Assembly (NCBI GenBank): GCA_913009675.1
Contig: CAJVXD010000049.1
Coordinates: 1 to 7,855 of the forward strand
DNA from: an uncultured bacterium
Lineage (GTDB): Bacteria; Omnitrophota; Gorgyraeia; Gorgyraeales; Gorgyraeaceae
Direction of reading: 5' to 3'
DNA: 7,855 nucleotides
The position numbers were made by a program, and so were the translations under genes. Below the pieces are notes generated by a model. That model saw only the letters and a program-made list of their open reading frames with translations, ran no database searches and was not told the DNA's origin. Shown here piece by piece: positions 1 through 6,158 of this stretch. Positions within the stretch are counted from its first letter, which is position 1; the number at the start of each line of letters is the position of its first letter.

Positions 1-1095
1 AAGGGAAGGGTGGGCCTTACCTGTATGGTGCCTCTCCGTATGGCCCCTGGGAGTGATGTTGCAAACCTTTCTATCCTGGGATATGATCCTCGGAAATATT
101 ATTCTGGCCGCAGTCCGTTGGAGGTTGCAAATATCGGCGTAGATATGAAGGATGATGAGGTGGCATTCAGGTGTAATTTTGTAACTGTTTCAGATGATAA
201 ACTTGCGGATTATAGCGGAGGTCATATCTCTAGTGAGGAAGCAGGGGCTCTTATCGACGCATTAGATGCTAAGATAGGCACGCAAGATATACGTTTCCTT
301 AGAGGCAAAACCTATAGGAATTCGGTTATATTTAAATGTAAAGACAAAGAAGCATTGAAGAGTTTAATTAAGCTGAAATGCACACCGCCACACGATATCA
401 TCGGAAAGAAGATAGATAGGTATTTGCCAAAGGGGACTAATTACGCAAAGGTTATAAAAAAATTAATGGATGATTCAAGGAGTATTCTATCGGGTCATGA
501 GGTGAATAAGGTGCGCGTGGATTTGAAAGAGAATCCTGCAAATATGATATGGCTCTGGGGTCAGGGGACCAAGTCTTTTATGCCGAGATTCTCCGAACTT
601 TATAAAGTGGAGGGTTCTGTTATTTCGGCGGTGGATCTTATCAAAGGTATAGGTAAGATTATCGGATTGAGGGTGATTGATGTGCCCGGCGCAACAGGTT
701 ATTACGATACAAATTATTCAGGAAAGGCAGAGGCCGCCCTAAATTCCTTGAAGGACAGGGATTTTGTGTTTGTGCATGTGGAGGCACCGGACGAGGCGGG
801 CCATAATGGTGACCTTAGAGAAAAGATTGCTGCCATAGAGAGATTTGATAAGTTTGTTGTGGGGGAGGTGCTCCGGGGTTTTAAGGGGCGGACTGAGGAC
901 TTCAGGATGATTGTGCTTTCCGACCACGCAACGCCTGTATCCTTAAGGACACATTCAAGGGATTATGTCTGCTTTGCTATGTATGGCATGGACATAGAGC
1001 AGGATGAGATAGCACATTTTAATGAGAGGGCTGCACGTTCAACCAGGTTTCGTGTCGACCATGGCTATGAACTAATGGAGTTTTTTATAAGATGA
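1..1095 (+). CDS. apgM: ApgM-family cofactor-independent phosphoglycerate mutase / proposed homoserine kinase (5' truncated)
   Basis: Alkaline-phosphatase-superfamily enzyme of the archaeal-type cofactor-independent phosphoglycerate mutase family (3-phosphoglycerate to 2-phosphoglycerate, metal dependent, cytosolic). The frame is open from base 1, and the first visible residues align with about residue 38 of a roughly 400-residue family member. The start, including the N-terminal metal-binding DG motif, therefore lies outside the window, and the GTG at 10 is not a real start. Seen, numbering from the codon at base 1: PGSDVANL with the presumed phospho-acceptor Ser18, LGYDPRKYYSGRSPLE, IWLWGQG, DVPGATGYYDT, HVEAPDEAGH with likely metal ligands Asp264 and His268, and SDHATPVSLRTH with Asp308, His309 and His318. 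The VHVEAPDEAGH and IWLWGQG wording resembles the bacterial subgroup annotated as a proposed homoserine kinase, often near threonine-pathway genes. lysC downstream fits that. The family call is secure; the substrate is undecided. Confidence 0.9.
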   Translation, partial: KGRVGLTCMVPLRMAPGSDVANLSILGYDPRKYYSGRSPLEVANIGVDMKDDEVAFRCNFVTVSDDKLADYSGGHISSEEAGALIDALDAKIGTQDIRFLRGKTYRNSVIFKCKDKEALKSLIKLKCTPPHDIIGKKIDRYLPKGTNYAKVIKKLMDDSRSILSGHEVNKVRVDLKENPANMIWLWGQGTKSFMPRFSELYKVEGSVISAVDLIKGIGKIIGLRVIDVPGATGYYDTNYSGKAEAALNSLKDRDFVFVHVEAPDEAGHNGDLREKIAAIERFDKFVVGEVLRGFKGRTEDFRMIVLSDHATPVSLRTHSRDYVCFAMYGMDIEQDEIAHFNERAARSTRFRVDHGYELMEFFIR

Positions 1096-1118
1096 AGAGG
1101 GCAGCGCAGTCTTTGTCT

Positions 1119-1143
1119 ATGTTCGAGGTTTAACCTCGAACAT
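1119..1143 (+). terminator. Perfect inverted repeat, possible intrinsic terminator after apgM
   Basis: Two 12-base arms (ATGTTCGAGGTT and its exact reverse complement) flank a single T, 23 bases past the apgM stop. As RNA this would form about nine pairs closed by a short loop, followed by a modest T run (CTTTTAT). It could end the apgM transcript before cstA. The T run is short, so a protein-binding palindrome is also possible. Confidence 0.5.
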
Positions 1144-1209
1144 CTTTTATGAGATAGCCCCATGGAGCGGCAGTATCAGGAATAAGATTTTCTGGTCTTG
1201 CCAAAACTT

Positions 1210-1217
1210 AGGGAAGA
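1210..1217 (+). promoter_or_regulatory. Ribosome binding site deciding the cstA start
   Basis: An AGGGAAGA stretch lies about 5 to 7 bases before the GTG at 1222, a good Shine-Dalgarno match and spacing. The longer in-frame alternative, TTG at 1198, has no comparable site; the nearest AGGA is about 16 bases upstream. The GTG also begins the protein directly at its first hydrophobic segment. Confidence 0.6.
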
Positions 1218-1221
1218 GATT

Positions 1222-2832
1222 GTGAATTCGCTCGTAATTATTCTGGGTTCAATTGTTTTTCTTGGAGCCGGGTATTTTTTCTATGCCAGGATAATAGAGA
1301 GATTTTTTGAGATAAACCCCGCCAATGTCACCCCTGCTAATAAATATCGTGACGGAGTCGATTATGTGCCTGCCAGAAATTGGTTGATCCTCTTTAGCCA
1401 TCATTTTGCCAGTATAGCCGGAGCCGGCCCTATAGTAGGACCTATTATAGGAGTGGCTATATGGGGCTTCTGGCCGGCGCTCTTATGGATTGTTTTTGGG
1501 AGTATATTCATGGGGGGTGTGCATGATTTTGCCGCCATAGTGATCTCGATAAGGTACAGGGCAAGGTCTATCGCAGACATAGCAGAGGACGTAATCTCAA
1601 GAAGGGCAAAGTTAATCTTTTTGGGTTTTGTGTGGCTTACGCTTGTGCTTGTCATTGCGGTATTCGCCTCTATATCAGCGAGGACATTAACAACGAACCC
1701 TGAAACAGTAATACCCAGTTTCGGGCTTATAGCCGTAGCTCTCCTGGTGGGGTTTATGCTCTATAGGCTAAAGACAACTATTTTTAAGGCCACCATGATA
1801 GGGCTTTTTCTACTTACAGTTTGTCTTATCCTGGGTGATATATTTCCCGTTAGACTGGGTGCAAGTTCGGTTCAGTTGTGGTGTATTGTGCTATTGATAT
1901 ACGCCTTTATTGCCTCTGTAACGCCTGTCCATATGCTATTACAACCCAGGGATTATATTTCAAGTTTTCTTCTTTATTTCGGGATTGGCGCAGGTTTAAT
2001 AGGGATTATATTAACGCATCCGGTCGTAAAGGTTGCTTCATTTGGCGGCTGGAACCCGGGCGGTTCTAACTGGCTTTGGCCAATGCTTTTTGTGACTGTT
2101 GCGTGCGGTGCAAATTCAGGTTTTCATGCCCTGATCTCCAGCGGTACCACCTCAAAACAACTGCCTAACGAGCGTTTTGCTAAGCGCATAGGTTACGGCG
2201 GCATGATATTGGAGGCATTTTTGGCAGTGCTTGCACTTTTAGCGGTAAGTGCAGGACTCAGTGCCAGCGGGTTACACGGCATGCTTTCGAAGGGTGGCCC
2301 TGGCCCGATAGCTGCATTTGGAAAAGGATACGGGGTATTGACAGGCCCTCTCCTTTTTGGCAAAGGCGCTCTTGTGGCCATAATGATACTCAATGCCTTT
2401 ATCCTGACTACCCTGGATACTGCCACGAGGATATGCAGGTATCTTTCAGAAGAACTTTTTAAAATAAAGAATAGATTCTTTTCAACCTTTGTGGTAATAT
2501 TGACCAGTGGCATACTTGCTTTGACCGGTAAGTGGAGCGAGATCTGGCCTATGTTTGGCGCCAGCAATCAGTTGGTGGGGGCCCTTACATTTATAGTCAT
2601 ATCGAGTTGGCTTTTATCCAGGCACAAAGGCCTGAGGTTTACGATATTTCCGCTCATCTTTATGCTCCTTACCTCAATAGGTGCACTTTTGTATCAGGTC
2701 GTAGGTTTTGCAAAGAATGGACAGATAGTGCTAGTGGTTATAGCTATTGTGCTGGTCTTTATGGCCTCTGCAATGGTGTATGATGTGCTGTGCATGGTGA
2801 GAAAAAAGGGATTAAGATGTCAGCTTCTTTAA
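1222..2832 (+). CDS. cstA: CstA-family carbon starvation transporter (short form)
   Basis: Polytopic inner-membrane transporter of the CstA family. Studied members (E. coli CstA and BtsT/YjiY) are linked to peptide or pyruvate uptake; the substrate here cannot be read from sequence. From GTG 1222 the protein has 536 residues, typical of the shorter bacterial CstA proteins and well below the roughly 700 of E. coli CstA. Family signatures are clear: DGVDYVPA at 44-51, HHFASIAGAGPIVGP at 60-74, GGVHDF soon after, then ACGANSGFHALISSGTTSKQL-like, DTATRICRYL and WPMFGASNQLVGA blocks in the C-terminal half. Repeated hydrophobic stretches alternate with short basic loops such as RYRAR and SRHKGLR, consistent with a dozen or more membrane segments. 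It begins 126 bases after apgM with a hairpin between them, so it may be its own transcription unit. An upstream TTG at 1198 would add eight residues but lacks a ribosome binding site. Confidence 0.93.
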   Translation: MNSLVIILGSIVFLGAGYFFYARIIERFFEINPANVTPANKYRDGVDYVPARNWLILFSHHFASIAGAGPIVGPIIGVAIWGFWPALLWIVFGSIFMGGVHDFAAIVISIRYRARSIADIAEDVISRRAKLIFLGFVWLTLVLVIAVFASISARTLTTNPETVIPSFGLIAVALLVGFMLYRLKTTIFKATMIGLFLLTVCLILGDIFPVRLGASSVQLWCIVLLIYAFIASVTPVHMLLQPRDYISSFLLYFGIGAGLIGIILTHPVVKVASFGGWNPGGSNWLWPMLFVTVACGANSGFHALISSGTTSKQLPNERFAKRIGYGGMILEAFLAVLALLAVSAGLSASGLHGMLSKGGPGPIAAFGKGYGVLTGPLLFGKGALVAIMILNAFILTTLDTATRICRYLSEELFKIKNRFFSTFVVILTSGILALTGKWSEIWPMFGASNQLVGALTFIVISSWLLSRHKGLRFTIFPLIFMLLTSIGALLYQVVGFAKNGQIVLVVIAIVLVFMASAMVYDVLCMVRKKGLRCQLL

Positions 2833-2842
2833 TCCAGCGGGG

Positions 2843-2959
2843 ATGAAGACAGTTTCCGTCAATCCGGCAGACAGGATGTTGAAGGACGTTCGGCCAAAAG
2901 ATATGTTGTTTGTAGGGCCGGGCCTCACTCTCTTTTATTTTGACAGGCGGTCTTTTTAG
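2843..2959 (+). CDS. Doubtful 38-residue ORF in the cstA-lysC spacer
   Basis: An ATG preceded by a G-rich run (GCGGGG) opens 38 codons starting MKTVSVNPADRMLKDVRPKD and ending FYFDRRSF before TAG. The codons look no stranger than those of its neighbours, and the first half reads like a soluble protein. I recognise no family, and no continuation is visible in the other frames. It could be a small gene, the remnant of a decayed gene or chance. Presence alone is the evidence. Confidence 0.2.
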   Translation: MKTVSVNPADRMLKDVRPKDMLFVGPGLTLFYFDRRSF

Positions 2960-3138
2960 TTGTTCGTTGAGGATATGTTTCGCAAAATAAAGAAGCCTTC
3001 AACACCCTGCCTGTCGGCTTGACGGACGAACAGGGCTCGTAACAGTAAGGACGCGGGAATCTACATATGATTACACAGGTGGAAATAGAGATCCTCATGT
3101 TTTGAAACACCGAGTGTTTTCGTATTTATAAGGTATCA

Positions 3139-3169
3139 GGGCTGAATCCTGGGTGAGTTGGTTGAGCCC
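3139..3169 (+). promoter_or_regulatory. Imperfect hairpin directly upstream of the lysC start
   Basis: GGGCTGAATC at 3139-3148 pairs with GGTTGAGCCC at 3160-3169, with one G-G mismatch and one G-T wobble, leaving an 11-base loop. It ends nine bases before the lysC ATG and covers the place where a ribosome binding site would sit. It could affect lysC translation, but with no T run and no known riboswitch match this is an inference from pairing alone. Confidence 0.25.
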
Positions 3170-3178
3170 GGTAATATT

Positions 3179-4411
3179 ATGAAAAATTCTTTAATAGTGC
3201 AAAAATACGGCGGCAGCTCTGTAGCCAATATAGACAGGATAAAGAATGTGGCCCGGCGGATTGCGAGATATAGAAATAAAGGATACAGGTTAGTCGTGGT
3301 CTTGTCCGCCCTTGGAGATACTACAGATGAATTGTTGAAGCTCGCACGCAGGATCACCTCTGCCCCAAGTGAAAGAGAGATAGACATGCTTATATCCACA
3401 GGAGAGCAGGTCTCTGTTTCTCTCCTGGCGATGACGTTGCAGAGGATGGCGATTGGTGCAATCTCGTTTACAGGCGGACAGGTAGGTATTATCACCGATT
3501 ATTCGCATACAAAGGCAAGGATTATAGATGTCAGCGCCGATAGGATAAAAAAGGAATTAAGGAAAGACAGGGTTGTTGTTGTGGCCGGTTTTCAGGGGAT
3601 CAACCCCGACCATGAGATTACGACCCTTGGCCGGGGCGGCTCAGATATTACAGCAGTGGCCCTTGCCAAGACACTGGGTGCCGGTATCTGTGAGATCTAT
3701 ACGGATGTGGAAGGCGTTTATACGGCAGACCCCAGGGTCGTAACGGATGCCAGGAAACTTTCTTATGTTAGTTATGAAGAGATGCTGGAGCTTGCCTCAC
3801 TTGGGGCACAGGTTATGCAGGCTCGCTCTATTGAGATTGCAAAGAAATTTTCTATCCCTTTACATATAAGGTCCAGTTTTAATAATAAAACGGGAACTAT
3901 TATTTCCAAGGAGGTTAAGGCAATGGAAGAGGCCCTCATCAGCGGTGTTACTGTGAATAAAAAAGAGGCAAAGGTGACAATATGCGATGCGCCTGATAAA
4001 CCGGGCATTGCCGCTGTTATCTTTAAGGAGATAGCCGCCAAGGATATAAATGTTGATATGATAATACAGAATGTCAGCAGGACCGGCTATACGGATCTTT
4101 CTTTTACGGTGTCTGTTAGAGAGCTCAATAGGGCCAGGCAGGTAATGAGCGATATAGTTGGGAAGATAGGTGCAAAGGGCGTTACCTATAATAGAGATAT
4201 AGCCAAGGTCTCTATAGTAGGCGTGGGTATGAAGACACATTCGGGCGTGGCGGCGAAGGTATTTGAGACACTGGCCTCTAAAGGAATAAATATAGATATG
4301 ATATCTACCTCCGAGATAAAGATATCATGTGTGATAAATAAAAAACATGCAGACCATGCAGTAAGGGCTATCCACAGGGCATTTGGATTAGACAGAGTGC
4401 GTAGAGCATAG
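3179..4411 (+). CDS. lysC: Aspartate kinase, LysC type with two C-terminal ACT domains
   Basis: Phosphorylates aspartate to 4-phospho-aspartate, the first step to lysine, methionine, threonine and diaminopimelate (EC 2.7.2.4, cytosolic). The 410 residues match the usual length of monofunctional LysC. The N-terminal amino acid kinase domain (about 1-240) shows KYGGSS at 9-14, STGEQ at 73-77, GFQGIN and GRGGSD at 151-156, followed by IYTDVEGVYTADPR. Two ACT domains follow, near 265-330 (starting KVTICDAPDKPGIAA) and 343-405 (starting KVSIVGVGM, with ISTSEIKISCVI), where lysine and/or threonine would bind for feedback inhibition. The ATG at 3179 is chosen by homology; an in-frame TTG at 3158 would add seven unrelated residues, and neither has a strong ribosome binding site. 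The last residues after AFGLD (RVRRA) run into repeat sequence. There is no fused homoserine dehydrogenase. cimA lies 105 bases downstream. Confidence 0.97.
   Translation: MKNSLIVQKYGGSSVANIDRIKNVARRIARYRNKGYRLVVVLSALGDTTDELLKLARRITSAPSEREIDMLISTGEQVSVSLLAMTLQRMAIGAISFTGGQVGIITDYSHTKARIIDVSADRIKKELRKDRVVVVAGFQGINPDHEITTLGRGGSDITAVALAKTLGAGICEIYTDVEGVYTADPRVVTDARKLSYVSYEEMLELASLGAQVMQARSIEIAKKFSIPLHIRSSFNNKTGTIISKEVKAMEEALISGVTVNKKEAKVTICDAPDKPGIAAVIFKEIAAKDINVDMIIQNVSRTGYTDLSFTVSVRELNRARQVMSDIVGKIGAKGVTYNRDIAKVSIVGVGMKTHSGVAAKVFETLASKGINIDMISTSEIKISCVINKKHADHAVRAIHRAFGLDRVRRA
3908..3915 (+). promoter_or_regulatory. Internal consensus Shine-Dalgarno inside lysC
   Basis: AAGGAGGT, a full eight-base match to the anti-Shine-Dalgarno, lies seven bases before an in-frame ATG at 3923. 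It is the strongest ribosome binding site in the window, stronger than that of lysC itself. Its position between the kinase domain and the ACT domains is where the beta-subunit start lies in alpha2-beta2 aspartokinases. Confidence 0.7.
3923..4411 (+). CDS. lysC: Predicted aspartokinase beta (regulatory) subunit from internal lysC start
   Basis: In-frame translation from ATG 3923 (residue 249 of LysC) would give 162 residues comprising only the two ACT domains. Aspartokinase II of Bacillus subtilis and LysC of Corynebacterium glutamicum are known to make such a beta subunit of about 160 to 170 residues from an internal start, and it assembles with the full-length alpha subunit into a feedback-regulated alpha2-beta2 enzyme. 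Here the evidence is the consensus ribosome binding site, the correct frame, the domain boundary and the length. Production of the protein is inferred. Confidence 0.6.
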   Translation: MEEALISGVTVNKKEAKVTICDAPDKPGIAAVIFKEIAAKDINVDMIIQNVSRTGYTDLSFTVSVRELNRARQVMSDIVGKIGAKGVTYNRDIAKVSIVGVGMKTHSGVAAKVFETLASKGINIDMISTSEIKISCVINKKHADHAVRAIHRAFGLDRVRRA

Positions 4412-4497
4412 TGAAGGTTGAGGCTGAGGTTAAGATTGAGGTTTAGGCATAGCGCGTAGGGCAAAGGGTTTTCGTTATGCATCCAGGCGCTTTACGC
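4399..4497 (+). repeat. GCGTAG-type degenerate short repeats overlapping the lysC stop
   Basis: GCGTAGAGCATAG at 4399-4411 covers the lysC stop and recurs with two changes at 4454-4466 (GCGTAGGGCAAAG). A related CTTTACGC at 4490-4497 carries the core on the opposite strand. Units of about seven bases (GCATAGC, GCGTAGG, GCAAAGG) can be read in a row at 4447-4467. A possible hairpin pairs 4447-4454 with 4473-4480. This looks like non-coding repeat that has grown into the end of lysC. Confidence 0.45.
4415..4447 (+). repeat. Degenerate AGGTTG hexamer tandem repeat
   Basis: Five and a half consecutive six-base units (AGGTTG, AGGCTG, AGGTTA, AGATTG, AGGTTT, AGG) lie directly behind the lysC stop. 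Each differs from AGGTTG by at most one base. It is a short, partly decayed microsatellite with no visible coding or structural role. Confidence 0.65.
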
Positions 4498-4516
4498 TAT
4501 ACAAGGGGAATAGTTT

Positions 4517-6085
4517 ATGCGAGAAGTTAAGTTGTACGATACTACATTGAGAGACGGGTCCCAGGGGGAGGGGATTTCCCTTTCCGTGGCCGACAAGGTC
4601 AAGATTGCTAAAAAGCTGGATTCGATAGGGGTGCATTACATAGAAGGGGGATGGCCTGGTTCTAACCCAAAGGATATGGATTTTTTTAAGGAGGCCAGGG
4701 GGATAAGGTTCAGGAACTCTGAGGTGGTGGGTTTTGGCAGTACCAAGAGACCAAGGCTCAATCCTGCAAAGGATGCAAACCTGCGGGCCCTTGTCAAGGC
4801 AGGGACCTCGACAGTTGCGATATTCGGGAAAAGCTGGGACCTTCATGTTACAGGTGTCTTGAAGGTATCATTGCAGGAAAACCTAAGTATGATAAAGGAA
4901 ACAATAGAATATCTTAAATCAAAAAAGCTGACCGTTTTCTATGACGCTGAGCACTTCTTTGACGGCTATACGAGAAACAAGGATTATGCGTTGGAGACGT
5001 TGACCACTGCTGTAAATGCAGGGTGCGATGCACTTATATTATGCGATACAAATGGGGGTATGATAACACATGAGCTGGGCGCCATAGTGAGGGCTATCTC
5101 AAGTGAGTTTAATATACCCCTGGGGATACATACCCATAACGATAGCGGTATGGCTGTTGCCAATAGTCTGGCCGCGATAGATTCAGGATGCAGCATTGTG
5201 CAGGGGACGATCAATGGTTATGGCGAGAGATGCGGGAATGCGGACCTATGTGTCGTTCTGCCGAACCTCCAATTGAAGATGGGCTATAGCTGCCTTAAGG
5301 ATGCCAGGATAAGGGAGTTGACTGAGCTATCCAGATATGTCAGCGAGGTCTCTAACATGAAACAACAGGACAGCCAGCCGTTCGTAGGCAGGAGCGCCTT
5401 TGCGCATAAAGCAGGTGTGCACATTAATGCCGTGATGAAAGATCCCGAGACATACGAGCACCTCAGGCCTGATATAGTGGGGAACCACAGGAGGATATTG
5501 ATTTCAGAGCTTTCGGGTAAAACGAGTATTATCTTGAAGGCAAAGGATATGGAGCTGGACCTCTCAAAAGACGACCCGAAGACGAAAAAGATACTCAGGC
5601 TGGTGCAAAACCTTGAGAACCAAGGTTACTATTTCGAAGCGGCAGATGCTTCTTTTGAGCTATTGATGAAACGAGCGCTTAAAAGATATAGGCCGTTTTT
5701 TACGCTGGAGGGCTTTAAGGTAAGTATCGAAAAAAGGGAAGGGAATGCCCTGATATCAGAGGCGATCATTAAGATCAGGGTTAACAAAAAAGAAGAACAC
5801 ACGGCGGCGGAAGGCGATGGCCCGGTGAATGCACTAGATAATGCGCTGCGAAAGGCATTAAACAAATTTTATCCAACGCTGGCGGGGATGCACCTTTCTG
5901 ATTTTAAGGTCCGGGTGCTGGATGAAAAGGCGGGTACTGCCGCAAGGGTGCGTGTTCTAATCCAGTCCCAGGACGAGAAATCATCGTGGGGGACGGTTGG
6001 CGTATCAGAGAATATTATAGAGGCCAGCTGGCAGGCCTTGACAGACAGCGTGGAGTATAAATTGTTGAAGGATAAAGTTAAATAA
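4517..6085 (+). CDS. cimA: (R)-citramalate synthase
   Basis: Condenses pyruvate and acetyl-CoA to (R)-citramalate (EC 2.3.3.21), the first step of the threonine-independent route to 2-oxobutyrate and isoleucine. The 522 residues are the normal family length. The N-terminal HMGL-like TIM barrel shows YDTTLRDGSQ at 7-16 with the catalytic Arg12-Asp13 pair, IEGGWPGSNPKD, HTHNDSG with metal ligands His205 and His207, and NGYGERCGN at 233-241. The linker block SAFAHKAGVH at 293-302 follows, and a LeuA-type regulatory dimer domain fills about 385-515 (VRVLDEKAGTAARVRV, WGTVGVSENIIEASW). IEGGWPGSNPKD and GERCGNADLC are typical of CimA rather than 2-isopropylmalate or homocitrate synthase. The ATG has an AAGGGG ribosome binding site eight bases upstream. 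In related CimA enzymes isoleucine inhibits through the C-terminal domain; the same is expected here. Placement behind lysC fits joint control of aspartate-family and isoleucine supply. Confidence 0.96.
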   Translation: MREVKLYDTTLRDGSQGEGISLSVADKVKIAKKLDSIGVHYIEGGWPGSNPKDMDFFKEARGIRFRNSEVVGFGSTKRPRLNPAKDANLRALVKAGTSTVAIFGKSWDLHVTGVLKVSLQENLSMIKETIEYLKSKKLTVFYDAEHFFDGYTRNKDYALETLTTAVNAGCDALILCDTNGGMITHELGAIVRAISSEFNIPLGIHTHNDSGMAVANSLAAIDSGCSIVQGTINGYGERCGNADLCVVLPNLQLKMGYSCLKDARIRELTELSRYVSEVSNMKQQDSQPFVGRSAFAHKAGVHINAVMKDPETYEHLRPDIVGNHRRILISELSGKTSIILKAKDMELDLSKDDPKTKKILRLVQNLENQGYYFEAADASFELLMKRALKRYRPFFTLEGFKVSIEKREGNALISEAIIKIRVNKKEEHTAAEGDGPVNALDNALRKALNKFYPTLAGMHLSDFKVRVLDEKAGTAARVRVLIQSQDEKSSWGTVGVSENIIEASWQALTDSVEYKLLKDKVK

Positions 6086-6105
6086 AAATCTGAAATCCGG
6101 ATATC

Positions 6106-6130
6106 GACCCTTCGACAGACTCGCAATGAC
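6106..6130 (+). repeat. Possible fragment of an interspersed intergenic repeat
   Basis: The cimA-valS spacer contains CCCTTCGACAGACTCGCAATGAC-like sequence. Wording such as CTTCGACA followed by TCGCAATGAC is often seen in dispersed non-coding repeats of uncultivated bacteria. Only one copy is in the window, so the repeat status is recalled, not shown. The rest of this 73-base spacer holds the palindrome ATCCGGAT at 6095-6102 and no clear ribosome binding site for valS. Confidence 0.25.
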
Positions 6131-6158
6131 ATTAATTTAGACAGCCATGAGTTAGACT

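Larger units (their letters stand above)
2833..3178 (+). other. Intergenic spacer between cstA and lysC
   Basis: This stretch of 346 bases has no convincing gene. It contains a 38-codon ORF at 2843-2959 (listed separately), an imperfect hairpin at 3005-3035 with outer arms CCCTG/CAGGG, a seven-pair hairpin at 3104-3120 (GAAACAC with GTGTTTT, loop CGA) and another imperfect hairpin just before lysC. A TTGACA at 2940-2945 has no good -10 box at 16 to 18 bases. I could not match the region to a lysine riboswitch, T-box or other known leader, though the hairpins leave an unrecognised leader RNA possible. Confidence 0.5.

Noticed and set aside
6..19. GGGTGG-like stretch resembling the T-box antiterminator motif
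   Set aside because: It lies within the conserved coding frame of apgM and has no leader structure or downstream terminator.
2193..2567. Minus-strand 124-codon ORF within cstA
   Set aside because: It is antisense to well-conserved CstA blocks and shows no recognisable domain or ribosome binding site.
2940..2968. TTGACA that could be a -35 box for lysC
   Set aside because: The hexamer 17 bases downstream is TTCGTT, a poor -10 box. TATGTT at 2974 is too far away, with 28 bases between.
4475..4846. Minus-strand 123-codon ORF overlapping the cimA start
   Set aside because: It covers the conserved CimA N-terminus in antisense, and its translation has no domain-like pattern.
6086..6158. T-box leader upstream of valS
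   Set aside because: The spacer is only 73 bases, with no GGTGG-type motif and no terminator hairpin, too short for a T-box.
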